Counted from the first letter of the stretch, positions 13,376 through 26,751 are shown. The stretch is DNA of 64,000 nt from Hydractinia symbiolongicarpus (GCF_029227915.1 NC_079887.1:24737650-24801649), one strand, 5' to 3'. The notes: a model not told the origin generated them from the sequence alone. Program-made: numbers and translations.

Positions 13376-15605
13376 CATTTTTACTGTGAAACCAATCCTA
13401 GCAAATAGCGCGCGCTGCAGAAATAGAGACAATTTCAAAAACTACATTTCATTGACTTTCTAATTGCAACAGTCCTTGTGAGTTACAACGGCTGCGTCAC
13501 ATGTTCGTACCAACATGTATTCAGCGATATGTTTCTGACATTACGAGGTTTCATCGCTTTTAACAGTGAAACGATTGACTGTGGGACTTAATTGAACTGA
13601 CTTTGGACTTTGATCTTCTAAATGTGATAAATAAGACAATTGGATTCCAAGAGATAACATTCTTCTTAATTTGACATGATTGCTGGAACTCAGCGATTAC
13701 ACTGGGCGCTGTGGTAGCACTTTATTTAAAAATTTAGATAAATAAGCCATTTTTACTGTGGAACCAATGCTAGCCGTTAGTGCGTGCTGAAGAAGTGAAG
13801 ACAGTTTCAAAAACTACATTTCATTGATTTTCTAATGGCATCAATCCTTGTGAGTTACAACGGTTGCGTAACATATTCGTACCAACATATATTTAGCGAT
13901 ATTTTTCTGACATTACAAATTTTCATCGCTTTTAACAGTGAAACGATTGACTGTGGGACTTAATTGAACTGACTTTGGACTTTGACCTTCTAAATGTGAT
14001 AAATAAGACAATTGAACTCCAAGAAATAACATTCTTCTTAATTTGACATGATTGCTGGAACTCAGCGATTACACTGGTCGCTGTGGTAGCACTTTATTTA
14101 AAAATTTAGATAAATAAGCCATTTTTTCTGTGGAACCAATGCTAGCCGTTAGTGCGTGCTGAAGAAGTGGAGACAGTTTCAAAAACTACATTTCATTGAT
14201 TTTCTAATGGCATCAATCCTTGTGAGTTACAACGGTTGCGTAACATATTCGTACCAACATATATTTAGCGATATTTTTCTGACATTACAAATTTTCATCG
14301 CTTTTAACAGTGAAACGATTGACTGTGGGACTTAATTGAACTGACTTTGGACTTTGACCTTCTAAATGTGATAAATAAGACAATTGAACTCCAAGAAATA
14401 ACATTCTTCTTAATTTGACATGATTGCTGGAACTCAGCGATTACACTGGTCGCTGTGGTAGCACTTTATTTAAAAATTTAGATAAATAAGCCATTTTTAC
14501 TGTGGAACCAATGCTAGCCGTTAGCGCGTGCTGAAGAAGTGGAGACAGTTTCAAAAACTACATTTCATTGATTTTCTAATGGCATCAATCCTTGTGAGTT
14601 ACAACGGTTGCGTAACATATTCGTACCAACATATATTTAGCAATATTTTCTGACATTACGAATTTTCATCGCTTTTAACAGTGAAACGATTGACTGTGGG
14701 ACTTGATCGAACTGACTTTGGACTTTGACCTTCTAAATGAGATAAATAAGACAATTGGATTCCAAGAAATATTATTCTTCTTAATTTGACATGATTGCTG
14801 GAACTCAGCGGTTAAACTGGGCACTGTGGTAGCGCTTTATTTAAAAATTCAAATAAATAAGTCATTTTTACTGTGAAACCAATCCTAGCCAATAGCGCGC
14901 GCTGCAGAAATAGAGACAATTTCAAAAACTACATTTCATTGACTTTCTAATTGCAACAGTCCTTGTGAGTTACAACGGCTGCGTCACATGTTCGTACCAA
15001 CATGTATTCAGCGATATGTTTCTGACATTACGAGGTTTCATCGCTTTTAACTCTAAAACGATTGACTGTGGGACTTAATTCGACTGACTTTGGACTTTGA
15101 CCTTATAAATGTGATAAATGAGACAATTGGACTTCAAGAAATAACATTCTTTTTAATTTGAAATGATCGCTGGAAATCAGCGATTACACTTAGCGCTGTG
15201 GTAGCGCTTTAGTTAAAAATTTAGATAAATGAGTCATTTTTACTGTGGAACCAACCTAGCCCTTAGTGCGCGCTGAAGAAGTGGAGACAGTTTCAAAAAC
15301 TTCATTTCATTGATTTTCTAATGGCATCAATCCTTGTGAGTTACAACAGTTGCGTAACATATTCGTACCAACATATATTTAGCGATATTTTTCTGACATT
15401 ACAAATTTTCATCGCTTTTAACAGTGAAACGATTGACTGTGGGACTTAATTGAACTGACTTTGGACTTTGACCTTCTAAATGAGATAAATAAGACAATTG
15501 AATTCCAAGAAATAACATTCTTCTTAATTTGACATGATTGCTGGAACTCAGCGATTACACTGGGCACTGTGGTAGCGCTTTATTTAAAAATTCAAATAAA
15601 TAAGT
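13376..15605. repeat. Domain 1 6-unit HOR, copy 1 (2,230 bp)
   Basis: Unit starts: 13376, 13748, 14120, 14492, 14863, 15235. Type order is B'' A A A' B C. The B'' unit carries the private AATCCTAGCAAATAGCG instead of GCCAATAGCG. The unit at 14120 carries a private T run, GCCATTTTTTCTGTGG, instead of GCCATTTTTACTGTGG. Both private marks recur 2,230 bp later, at 15606 and 16350. Confidence 0.85.
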
Positions 15606-16891
15606 CATTTTTACTGTGAAACCAATCCTAGCAAATAGCGCGCGCTGCAGAAATAGAGACAATTTCAAAAACTACATTTCATTGACTTTCTAATTGCAAC
15701 AGTCCTTGTAAGTTACAACGGCTGCGTCACATGTTCGTACCAACATGTATTCAGCGATATGTTTCTGACATTACGAGGTTTCATCGCTTTTAACAGTGAA
15801 ACGATTGACTGTGGGACTTAATTGAACTGACTTTGGACTTTGACCTTCTAAATGTGATAAATAAGACAATTGGACTCCAAGAGATAACATTCTTCTTAAT
15901 TTGACATGATTGCTGGAACTCTGCGATTACACTGGGCGCTGTGGTAGCACTTTATTTAAAAATTTAGATAAATAAGCCATTTTTACTGTGGAACCAATGC
16001 TAGCCGTTAGTGCGTGCTGAAGAAGTGAAGACAGTTTCAAAAACTACATTTCATTGATTTTCTAATGGCATCAATCCTTGTGAGTTACAACGGTTGCGTA
16101 ACATATTCGTACCAACATATATTTAGCGATATTTTTCTGACATTACAAATTTTCATCGCTTTTAACAGTGAAACGATTGACTGTGAGACTTAATTGAACT
16201 GACTTTGGACTTTGACCTTCTAAATGTGATAAATAAGACAATTGAACTCCAAGAAATAACATTCTTCTTAATTTAACATGATTGCTGGAACTCAGCGATT
16301 ACACTGGTCGCTGTGGTAGCACTTTATTTAAAAATTTAGATAAATAAGCCATTTTTTCTGTGGAACCAATGCTAGCCGTTAGTGCGTGCTGAAGAAGTGG
16401 AGACAGTTTCAAAAACTACATTTCATTGATTTTCTAATGGCATCAATTCTTGTGAGTTACAACGGTTGCGTAACATATTCGTACCAACATATATTTAGCG
16501 ATATTTTTCTGACATTACAAATTTTCATCGCTTTTAACAGTGAAACGATTGACTGTGGGACTTAATTGAACTGACTTTGGACTTTGTCCTTCTAAATGAG
16601 ATAAATAAGACAATTGGATTCCAAGAAATAACATTCTTCTTAATTTGACATGATTGCTGGAAATCAGCGATTACACTGGGCACTGTGGTAGCGCTTTATT
16701 TAAAAATTCAAATAAATAAGTCATTTTTACTGTGAAACCAATCCTAGCCAATAGCGCGCTGCAGAAATAGAGACAATTTCAAAAACTACATTTCATTGAC
16801 TTTCTAATTGCAACAGTCCTTGTGAGTTACAACGGCTGCGTCACATGTTCGTACCAACATGTATTAAGCGATATGTTTCTGACATTACGAG
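15606..16891. repeat. Domain 1 6-unit HOR, partial copy 2
   Basis: Unit starts: 15606, 15978, 16350, 16722. The first two units and the left half of the third follow the previous 6-unit copy at offset 2230, with the same private AGCAAATAGCG and CCATTTTTTCTG variants. The right half of the unit at 16350 has switched type: it reads AAATGAGATAAATAAG with GGATTCC, where its partner at 14120 reads AAATGTGATAAATAAG with GAACTCC. The HOR therefore breaks off inside this unit and a B unit follows. Confidence 0.78.
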
Positions 16892-18004
16892 GTTTCATCG
16901 CTTTTAACATTGAAACGATTGACTGTGGGACTTAATTGGACTGACTTTGGACTTTGACCTTATAAATGTGATAAATGAGACAATTGGACTTCAAGAAACA
17001 ACATTCTTTTTAATTTGAAATGATCGCTGGAAATCAGCGATTACACTTAGCGCTGTGGTAGCGCTTTAAATAAAAATTTAGATAAATGAGTCATTTTTAC
17101 TGTGGAACCAACCTAGCCCTTAGTGGGCGCTGAAGAAGTGGAGACAGTTTCAAAAAATACATTTCATTGATTTTCTAATGGCATCAATCCTTGTGAGTTA
17201 CAACGGTTACGTAACATATTCGTACCAACATATATTTAGCGATATTTTTCTGACATTACCAATTTTCATCGCTTTTAACAGTGAAACGATTGACTGTGGG
17301 ACTTAATTGAACTGACTTTGGACTTTGACCTTCTAAATGAGATAAATAAGACAATTGGATTCCAAGAAATAACATTCTTCTTAATTTGACATGATTGCTG
17401 GAACTCAGCGATTACACTGGGCACTGTGGTAGCGCTTTATTTAAAAATTCAAATAAAAAAGTCATTTTTACTGTGAAACCAATCCTAGCCAATAGCGCGC
17501 ACTGCAGAAATAGAGACAATTTTAAAAACTACATTTCATTGACTTTCTAATTGCAACAGTCCATGTGAGTTACAACGGATGCGTCACATGTTCGTACCAA
17601 CATGTATTCAGCGATATGTTTCTGACATTACGAGGTTTCATCGCTTTTAACAGTGAAACGATTGACTGTGGGACTTAATTGAACTGACTTTGGACTTTGA
17701 CCTTCTAAATGAGATAAATAGGACAATTGGACTCCAAGAAATAACATTCTTCTTAATTTGACATGATTGCTGGAACTCAGCGATTACACTGGGCGCTGTG
17801 GTAGCGCTTTATTTAAAAATTTAAATAAATAAGTCATTTTTACTGTGAAACCAATCCTAGCCGTTGGCGCGCTGAAGAAATAGAGACAGTTTCAAAAATT
17901 ACATTTCATTGAGTTTCTAACGGTATCAGTCTGTTCGAGTTACAACAGTTGCAGCACATATTCGTACCAACATGTATTCAGCAATATTTTTCTGAAATTA
18001 CTAG
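16892..18004. repeat. 3-unit duplication, copy 1 (1,113 bp)
   Basis: This block runs from the middle of the unit at 16722 to the middle of the unit at 17835, through the units at 17092 and 17463. It matches 18005-19117 at a constant 1,113 bp offset. Shared private variants include CTTAGTGGGCGCTG, CAAAAAATACATTTC, AAATAAAAAAGTC and AGTCCATGTGAG. A few substitutions separate the copies. The left half of the 17835 unit is the first type E sequence in the window (TTGAGTTTCTAACGG, CTGTTCGAGTTAC, CTGAAATTACTAGG). Confidence 0.88.
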
Positions 18005-19117
18005 GTTTCATCGCTTTTAACATTGAAACGATTGACTGTGGGACTTAATTGGACTGACTTTGGACTTTGACCTTATAAATGTGATAAATGAGACAATTGG
18101 ACTTCAAGAAACAACATTCTTTTTAATTTGAAATGATTGCTGGAAATCAGCGATTACACTTAGCGCTGTGGTAGCGCTTTAAATAAAAATTTAGATAAAT
18201 GAGTCATTTTTACTGTGGAACCAACCTAGCCCTTAGTGGGCGCTGAAGAAGTGGAGACAGTTTCAAAAAATACATTTCATTGATTTTCTAATGGCATCAA
18301 TCCTTGTGAGTTACAACGGTTACGTAACATATTCGTACCAACATATATTTAGCGATATTTTTCTGACATTACAAATTTTCATCGCTTTTAACAGTGAAAC
18401 GATTGACTGTGGGACTTAATTGAACTGACTTTGGACTTTGACCTTCTAAATGAGATAAATAAGACAATTGGATTCCAAGAAATAACATTCTTCTTAATTT
18501 GACATGATTGCTGGAACTCAGCGATTACACTGGGCACTGTGGTAGCGCTTTATTTAAAAATTCAAATAAAAAAGTCATTTTTACTGTGAAACCAATCCTA
18601 GCCAATAGTGCGCGCTGCAGAAATAGAGACAATTTTAAAAACTACATTTCATTGACTTTCTAATTGCAACAGTCCATGTGAGTTACAACGGATGCGTCAC
18701 ATGTTCGTACCAAAATGTATTCAGCGATATGTTTCTGACATTACGAGGTTTCATCGCTTTTAACAGTGAAACGATTGACTGTGGGACTTAATTGAACTGA
18801 CTTTGGACTTTGACCTTCTAAATGTGATAAATAGGACAATTGGACTCCAAGAAATAACATTCTTCTTAATTTGACATGATTGCTGGAACTCAGCGATTAC
18901 ACTGGGCGCTGTGGTAGCGCTTTATTTAAAAATTTAAATAAATAAGTCATTTTTACTGTGAAACCAATCCTAGCCGTTGGTGCGCTGAAGAAATAGAGAC
19001 AGTTTCAAAAATTACATTTCATTGAGTTTCTAACGGTATCAGTCTGTTCGAGTTACAACAGTTGCAGCACATATTCGTACCAACATGTATTCAGCAATAT
19101 TTTTCTGAAATTACTAG
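18005..19117. repeat. 3-unit duplication, copy 2 (1,113 bp)
   Basis: Second copy of the preceding 3-unit block, with units at 18205, 18576 and 18948. The junction lies inside the unit that starts at 17835. Its left half is type E up to about 18004. From about 18008 it reads GTTTCATCGCTTTTAACATT, as in the B unit at 16722, instead of the E form GTTGCATCGCTTTTATTAGT seen intact at 19117 onward. The shared CATCGCTTTT around 18009-18018 is the likely site of the unequal exchange. Confidence 0.88.
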
Positions 19118-20061
19118 GTTGCATCGCTTTTATTAGTGAAAAGACTGACGCTGGGACTTAATTCAAATGATCTTGGACTTTGACCTTATAAATGTGATAA
19201 ATGAGACAATTGGACTCCAAGAAATAACATTCTTCTTAATTTGACATGATTGCTGGAACTCAGCGATTACACTGGGCGCTGTGGTAGCGCTTTATTTAAA
19301 AATTTAGATAAATAAGCCATTTTTACTGTGGAACCAATGCTAGCCGTTAGCGCGTGCTGAAGAAGTGGAGACCGTTTCAAAAACTACATTTCATTGACTT
19401 TCTAACGGTGTCAGTTCGTGTGAGTTACAACGGTTGCGCCACATTTTCGTACCAACATGTATTCAGCAATATTTTTCTGAAATTACTAGGTTGCATCGCT
19501 TTTATTAGTGAAAAGACTGACGGTGGGACTTAATTCAAATGATCTTGGACTTTGACCTTATAAACGTGATAAGTGAGACAATTGGACTCCAAGATATAAC
19601 ATTCTTCTTAATTTGACATGATTCCTTAAACTCAGCGATTAGACTGGCCGCTGTGGTAGCGCTTTATTTAAAAATTTAGATAAATAAGCCATTTTTACTG
19701 TGGAACCAATGCTAGCCGTTACCGCGTGCTGAAGAAGTGGAGACAGTTTCAAAAACTACATTTCATTGACTTTCTAATGGCATTAATCCTTGTGAGTTAC
19801 AACGGTAGCGTAACATATTCGTACCAACATGTATTTAGCGATATGTTTCTGACATTACGAGGTTTCATCGCTTTTAACAGTGAAACGATTGACTGTAGGA
19901 CTTAATTGAACTGACTTGGGACTTTGACCTTATAAATGTGATAAATGAGACAATTGGACTCCAAGAAATAACCTTCTTTTTAATTTGACATGATCGCTGG
20001 AAATCACCGATTATACTTAGCGCTGTGGTAGCGTTTTAAATAAAAATTTAGATAAATGAGT
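19118..20061. repeat. Transition zone, type E and mixed units
   Basis: Completes the unit at 18948 and holds the units at 19318 and 19690. Type E features appear in right halves: TTATTAGTGAAAAGACTGACG and TAATTCAAATGATCTTGG (each given here as a short marker of the type). These are the first units free of the A-D types. They pass into the 13-unit HOR of domain 2. The right half of the 19690 unit (ACCTTCTTTTTAATTTG, ATCACCGATTATAC) already matches the ends of the units at 24605 and 29524. The HOR boundary therefore lies inside this unit. Confidence 0.8.
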
Positions 20062-21303
20062 TATTTTACTGTGGAACCAATCCTAGCCGTTAGTGCGCGC
20101 TGAAAAAATAGAGACATTTCAAAAAACTACATTTCATTGAGTTTCTAACGGTATCAGTCTGTTCGAGTTACAACAGTTGCACCACATATTCGTACCAACA
20201 TGTATTCAGCAATATTTTTCTGAAATTACTAGGTTGCATCGCTTTTATTAGTGAAAAGACTGACGGTGGGACTTAATTCAAATGATCTTGGACTTTGACC
20301 TTATAAATGTGATAAATGAGACAATTGGACTCCAAGAAATAACATTCTTCTTAATTTGACATGATTGCTGGAACTCAGCGATTACACTGGGCGCTGTGGT
20401 AGCGCTTTATTTAAAAATTTAGATATATAAGCCATTTTTACTGTGGAACCAATGCTAGCCGTTAGCGCATGCTGAAGAAGTGGAGACAGTTTCAAAAACT
20501 ACATTTCATTGACTTTCTAACGGTGTCAGTTCGTGTGAGTTACAACGGTTGCGCCACATTTTCGTACCAACATGTATTTAGCGATATTTTTCTGATATTA
20601 CTAGGTTGCATCGCTTTTGACAGTGAAACGATTGACTGTGGGACTTAATTTAACTGACTTTGGACTTTGACCTTCTAAATGTGATAAATAAGACAATTGG
20701 ATTCCAAGAAATAACATTCTTCTTAATTTGACATGATTGCTGGAACTCAGCGATTACACTGGGCGCTGTGGTAGCACTTTATTTAAAAATTTAAATAAAT
20801 AAGTCATTTTTACTGTGAAACCAATCCTAGCCGTTAGCGCGCGCTAAAGAAATGGAGACAGTTTCAAAAACTACATTTCATTGAATTTCTAATGGCATCA
20901 ATCCTTGTGAGTTACAATGGTTGCGTCACATACTTGTACCAACATGTATTCAGCGACACTATTCTGACATTACGAGGTTTCATCGCTTTTAACAGTGAAA
21001 CGATTGACTGTGGGACTTAATTGAACTGACTTTGGACTTTGACCTTATAAATGTGATAAACGAGACAATTGGACTCCAAGAAATAACATTCTTCTTAACT
21101 TGACATGATTCCTGGAACTCAGCGATAACGTGGGCGCTGTGGTAGCGCTTTATTTAAAAATTTAGATAAATAAGCAATTTTTAGTGTGGAACCAATTCGA
21201 GCCGTTAGAGCGAGATGAAGAAGTGGAGACAGTTTCAAAAACTACATTTCATTGACTTTCTAACAGTATAATTCCGTGTGAGTTACAACGGTTGCGCCAC
21301 ATA

Positions 21304-21313
21304 TTGGTACCAA
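21304..21313. other. TTGGTACCAA palindrome variant
   Basis: Perfect 10 bp palindrome at the same unit position where domain 1 has TTCGTACCAA. It recurs in units with CGCCACATATTGGTACC, such as those at 22745, 24605, 26090, 37338, 38458, 42175 and 44404. Confidence 0.75.
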
Positions 21314-21748
21314 CATGTATTCAGCGATATTTTCCTGACATTACTAGATTGCGTCGCTTTTAACAGTGAAACGATTAACTGTGGGACTTAATTGAACTGA
21401 TTTTGGACTTCGACCTTATAAATGTGATAAATGAGACAATTGGACTCCAAGAAATGACCTTCTTTTTATTTTGACATGATCGCTGGAAATCACCGATTAT
21501 ACTTAGCGCTGTGGTAGCGTTTTAAATAAAAATTTAGATAAATGAGTTATTTTACTGTGGAACCAATCCTAGCCGTTAGTGCGCGCTGAAAAAATAGAGA
21601 CAGTTCCAAAAACTACATTTCATTGAGTTTCTAACGGTATCAGTCTGTTCGAGTTACAACAGTTGCACCACATATTCGTACCAACATGTATTCAGCAATA
21701 TTTTTCTGAAATTACTAGGTTGCATCGCTTTTATTAGTGAAAAGACTG

Positions 21749-21750
21749 AT
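21749..21750. other. Junction of a 93 bp internal deletion in the insertion-bearing unit
   Basis: Intact type E units read GTGAAAAGACTGACGGTGGG and run on to CTTAATTTGACATGATTGC. Here AAAGACTGA joins TGACATGATTGC directly, removing 93 bp relative to the unit at 20062. The short TGA/GA shared at the breakpoints leaves the junction ambiguous by a base or two. The same junction is at 26663/26664. The deletion lies about 50 bp before the poly(T), so the unit carries two lesions that travel together. Confidence 0.85.
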
Positions 21751-21797
21751 GACATGATTGCTGGAACTCAGCAATTACACTGGGCGCTGTGGTAGCG

Positions 21798-21832
<35 letters not shown>

Positions 21833-21835
21833 ACA

Positions 21836-21841
21836 TTTATT
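21836..21841 (-). promoter_or_regulatory. AATAAA polyadenylation-like signal of the retroposon
   Basis: The plus strand reads TTTATT, so the minus strand reads AATAAA, followed by TGTC and then the poly(A) tail. The same motif is at 26755-26760 in the second copy. The spacing is very short for a canonical mRNA cleavage site, which usually lies 10-30 bases downstream. It may simply be the terminal sequence of the parent element. Confidence 0.5.
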
Positions 21842-21847
21842 TCGGTT

Positions 21848-21861
21848 CCATTATACAATGG
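21848..21861. other. Small hairpin near the 3' end of the retroposon
   Basis: CCATT-ATAC-AATGG forms a perfect 5 bp stem with a 4-base loop, 16 bp inside the tail. It recurs at 26767-26780. Non-LTR elements often keep a 3' stem-loop that their reverse transcriptase recognises, but a 5 bp stem is weak evidence. Confidence 0.4.
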
Positions 21862-24800
21862 TTCTTATCCCTATAATAACATAATAATAACAACAATAAG
21901 AATAAAAAGTTTAGAACAAAAATGATACAAGAAGCATGGAGATCTAGGATTCAATAAGAGTTGTAGATTTAGGTTTTATTTAAAAATTTAGATATATAAG
22001 CCATTTTTACTGTGGAACCAATGCTAGCCGTTAGCGCGTGCTGAAGAAGTGGAGACAGTTTCAAAAACTACATTTCATTGACTTTCTAACGGTGTCAGTT
22101 CGTGTGAGTTAAAACGGTTGCGCCACATTTTCGTACCAACATGTATTTAGCGATATTTTTCTGATATTACTAGGTTGCACCGCTTTTGACAGTAAAACGA
22201 TTGACTGTGGGACTTAATTTAACTGACTTTGGACTTTGACCTTCTAAATGTGATAAATAAGACAATTGGATTCCAAGAAATAACATTCTTCTTAATTTGA
22301 CATGATTGCTGGAACTCAGCGATTACACTGGGCGCTGTGGTAGCACTTTATTTAAAAATTTAAATAAATAAGTCATTTTTACTGTGAAACCAATCCTAGC
22401 CGTTAGCGCGCGCTGAAGAAATGGAGACAGTTTCAAAAACTACATTTCATTGAATTTCTAATGGCATCAATCCTTGTGAGTTACAATGGTTGCGTCACAT
22501 ACTTGTACCAACATGTATTCAGCGACACTATTCTGACATTACGAGGTTTCATCGCTTTTAACAGTGAAACGATTGACTGTGGGACTTAATTGAACTGACT
22601 TTGGACTTTGACCTTATAAATGTGATAAACGAGACAATTGGACTCCAAGAAATAACATTCTTCTTAACTTGACATGATTCCTGGAACTCAGCGATAACGT
22701 GGGCGCTGTGGTAGCGCTTTATTTAAAAATTTAGATAAATAAGCAATTTTTAGTGTGGAACCAATGCGAGCCGTTAGCGCGAGATGAAAAAGTGGAGACA
22801 GTTTCAAAAACTACATTTCATTGACTTTCTAACAGTATAATTCCGTGTGAGTTACAACGGTTGCGCCACATATTGGTACCAACATGTATTCAGCGATATT
22901 TTCCTGACATTACTAGATTGCGTCGCTTTTAACAGTGAAACGATTAACTGTGGGACTTAATTGAACTGATTTTGGACTTCGACCTTATAAATGTGATAAA
23001 TATCACAATTGAATTCCCAGATAAAACATTCGTCTTAATTTGACATGATTGCAGGAACTCAGCGATTACACTGGGCCCTGTGGTAGCGCTTTATTTAAAA
23101 ATGTAAATAAATAAGTCATATTTACTGTGAAACCAATCCTAGCCGTTAGCGCGCGCTGAAGAAATAGAGACAGTTTCAAAAACTACATTTCATTGACTTT
23201 CTAATGGCAACAGTCCTTGTGAGTTACAACGGCTGCGTCACATGTTCGTACCAACATGTATTCAGCGATATGTTTCTGACATTACGAGGTTTCATCGCTT
23301 TTAACAGTGAAACGATTGACTGTAGGACTTAATTGAACTGACTTTGGACTTTGACCTTATAAATGTGATAAATGAAACAATTGGACTCCAAGAAATAACA
23401 TTCTTTTTATTTTGACCTGATTGCTGGAACTCAGCGATTACACTGGGCGCTGTGGTAGCGCTTTATTGAACACTTTATATAAATAAGTGATTTTTAATGT
23501 GGAACCAATCCTAGCCGTTACCGCGCGCTGAAGAAATTGAGACAGTTTCAAAAACTACATTTCATTGACTTTCTAGTGGCATCAATCCTTGTGAGTTACA
23601 ACGGTTGCGTCACATATTTGTACCAACATGTATTTAGCGATATTTTCCTGACATTACTAGATTGCGTCGCTTTTAACAGTGAAACGATTAACTGTGGGAC
23701 TTAATTGAACTGATTTTGGACTTCGACCTTATAAATGTGATAAATATCACAATTGAATTCCCAGATAAAACATTCGTCTTAATTTGACATGATTGCAGGA
23801 ACTCAGCGATTACACTGGGCCCTGTGGTAGCGCTTTATTGAACACTTTATATAAATAAGTGATTTTTAATGTGGAACCAATCCTAGCCGTTACCGCGCGC
23901 TGAAGAAATTGAGACAGTTTCAAAAACTACATTTCATTGACTTTCTAGTGGCATCAATCCTTGTGAGTTACAACGGTTGCGTCACATATTTGTACCAACA
24001 TGTATTTAGCGATATTTTCCTGACATTACTAGATTGCGTCGCTTTTAACAGTGAAACGATTAACTGTGGGACTTAATTGAACTGATTTTGGACTTCGACC
24101 TTATAAATGTGATAAATATCACAATTGAATTCCCAGATAAAACATTCGTCTTAATTTGACATGATTGCAGGAACTCAGCGATTACACTGGGCCCTGTGGT
24201 AGCGCTTTATTTAAAAATGTAAATAAATAAGTCATATTTACTGTGAAACCAATCCTAGCCGTTAGCGCGCGCTGAAAAAATAGAGACAGTTTCAAAAACT
24301 ACATTTCATTGACTTTCTAATGGCAACAGTCCTTGTGAGTTACAACGGCTGCGTCACATGTTCGTACCAACATGTATTCAGCGATATGTTTCTGACATTA
24401 CGAGGTTTCATCGCTTTTAACAGTGAAACGATTGACTGTAGGACTTAATTGAACTGACTTTGGACTTTGACCTTATAAATGTGATAAATGAAACAATTGG
24501 ACTCCAAGAAATAACATTCTTTTTATTTTGACCTGATTGCTGGAACTCAGCGATTACACTGGGCGCTGTGGTAGCACTTTATTTAAAAATTTAGATATAT
24601 AAGCCATTTTTACTGTGGAACCAATGCTAGCCGTTAGCGCGAGATGAAGAAGTGGAGACAGTTTCAAAAACTACATTTCATTGACTTTCTAACAGTATAA
24701 TTCCGTGTGAGTTACAACGGTTGCGCCACATATTGGTACCAACATGTATTCAGCGATATTTTCCTGACATTACTAGATTGCGTCGCTTTTAACAGTGAAA

Positions 24801-24976
24801 CGATTAACTGTGGGACTTAATTGAACTGATTTTGGACTTCGACCTTATAAATGTGATAAATGAGACAATTGGACTCCAAGAAATAACCTTCTTTTTAATT
24901 TGACATGATCGCTGGAAATCACCGATTATACTTAGCGCTGTGGTAGCGTTTTAAATAAAAATTTAGATAAATGAGT

Positions 24977-26711
24977 TATTTTACTGTGGAACCAATCCTA
25001 GCCGTTAGTGCGCGCTGAAAAAATAGAGACAGTTCCAAAAACTACTTTTATTGAGTTTCTAACGGTATCAGTCTGTTCGAGTTACAACAGTTGCACCACA
25101 TATTCGTACCAACATGTATTCAGCAATATTTTTCTGAAATTACTAGGTTGCATCGCTTTTATTAGTGAAAAGACTGACGGTGAGACTTAATTCAAATGAT
25201 CTTGGACTTTGACCTTATAAATGTGATAAATGAGACAATTGGACTCCAAGAAATAACATTCTTCTTAATTTGACATGATTGCTGGAACTCAGCGATTACA
25301 CTGGGCGCTGTGGTAGCGCTTTATTTAAAAATTTAGATATATAAGCCATTTTTACTGTGGAACCAATGCTAGCCGTTAGCGCGTGCTGAAAAAGTGGAGA
25401 CTGTTTCAAAAACTACATTTCATTGACTTTCTAACGGTGTCAGTTCGTGTGAGTTACAACGGTTGCGCCACATTTTCGTACCAACATGTATTTAGCGATA
25501 TTTTTCTGATATTACTAGGTTGCATCGCTTTTGACAGTGAAACGATTGACTGTGGGACTTAATTTAACTGACTTTGGACTTTGACCTTCTAAATGTGATA
25601 AATAAGACAATTGGATTCCAAGAAATAACATTCTTCTTAATTTGACATGATTGCTGGAACTCAGCGATTACACTGGGCGCTGTGGTAGCACTTTATTTAA
25701 AAATTTAAATAAATAAGTCATTTTTACTGTGAAACCAATCCTAGCCGTTAGCGCGCGCTAAAGAAATGGAGACAGTTTCAAAAACTACATTTCATTGAAT
25801 TTCTAATGGCATCAATCCTTGTGAGTTACAATGGTTGCGTCACATACTTGTACCAACATGTATTCAGCGACACTATTCTGACATTACGAGGTTTCATCGC
25901 TTTTAACAGTGAAACGATTGACTGTGGGACTTAATTGAACTGACTTTGGACTTTGACCTTATAAATGTGATAAACGAGACAATTGGACTCCAAGAAATAA
26001 CATTCTTCTTAACTTGACATGATTCCTGGAACTCAGCGATAACGTGGGCGCTGTGGTAGCGCTTTATTTAAAAATTTAGATAAATAAGCAATTTTTAGTG
26101 TGGAACCAATGCGAGCCGTTAGAGCGAGATGAAGAAGTGGAGACAGTTTCAAAAACTACATTTCATTTACTTTCTAACAGTATAATTCCGTGTGAGTTAC
26201 AACGGTTGCGCCACATATTGGTACCAACATGTATTCAGCGATATTTTCCTGACATTACTAGATTGCGTCGCTTTTAACAGTGAAACGATTAACTGTGGGA
26301 CTTAATTGAACTGATTTTGGACTTCGACCTTATAAATGTGATAAATGAGACAATTGGACTCCAAGAAATGACCTTCTTTTTATTTTGACATGATCGCTGG
26401 AAATCACCGATTATACTTAGCGCTGTGGTAGCGTTTTAAATAAAAATTTAGATAAATGAGTTATTTTACTGTGGAACCAATCCTAGCCGTTAGTGCGCGC
26501 TGAAAAAATAGAGACAGTTCCAAAAACTACATTTCATTGAGTTTCTAACGGTATCAGTCTGTTCGAGTTACAACAGTTGCACCACATATTCGTACCAACA
26601 TGTATTCAGCAATATTTTTCTGAAATTACTAGGTTGCATCGCTTTTATTAGTGAAAAGACTGATGACATGATTGCTGGAACTCAGCGATTACACTGGGCG
26701 CTGTGGTAGCG

Positions 26712-26751
<40 letters not shown>

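Larger units (their letters stand above)
21799..21973 (-). mobile_element. Poly(A)-tailed retroposon 3' fragment, copy 1
   Basis: A non-satellite block of about 175 bp interrupts the unit that starts at 21548, inside GGTAGCGCTTTATTT. It begins with a 33 bp T run (21799-21831), so on the minus strand it ends in poly(A). Next to the tail the minus strand reads AATAAATGTC, giving an AATAAA four bases before the tail. Further in there is an ATTATTATTGTTGTTATT-like low-complexity stretch. No reading frame, tRNA-like box A/B pair or reverse transcriptase motif is visible. It is therefore a 5'-truncated 3' end of a non-LTR element, a SINE tail or a retroposed transcript; I cannot tell which. No clear target-site duplication is visible; T runs at both ends could hide a short one. 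Confidence 0.82.
20062..24976. repeat. Domain 2 HOR copy 1 (13 units, 4,915 bp, carries retroposon)
   Basis: Unit starts: 20062, 20433, 20805, 21176, 21548 (with insertion), 22002, 22374, 22745, 23117, 23489, 23861, 24233, 24605. Each unit has a counterpart 4,914-4,920 bp later. The 5 bp step in offset comes from the poly(T) length difference at the insertion. Internally, the units at 20433, 20805 and 21176 are paralogous to those at 22002, 22374 and 22745, so the insertion-bearing unit sits between two related 3-unit blocks. The units at 23489 and 23861 are near-identical neighbours (both GAACACTTTATATAAATAAG, TTTTTAATGTGG, GAAATTGAGACAG). This part is a single-unit tandem duplication. Confidence 0.9.

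Noticed and set aside
21799-21973. Retroposon fragment as a tRNA-derived SINE with an internal Pol III promoter
   Set aside because: No convincing A-box and B-box pair is visible in the short body, and it is probably 5'-truncated. The class is left open.
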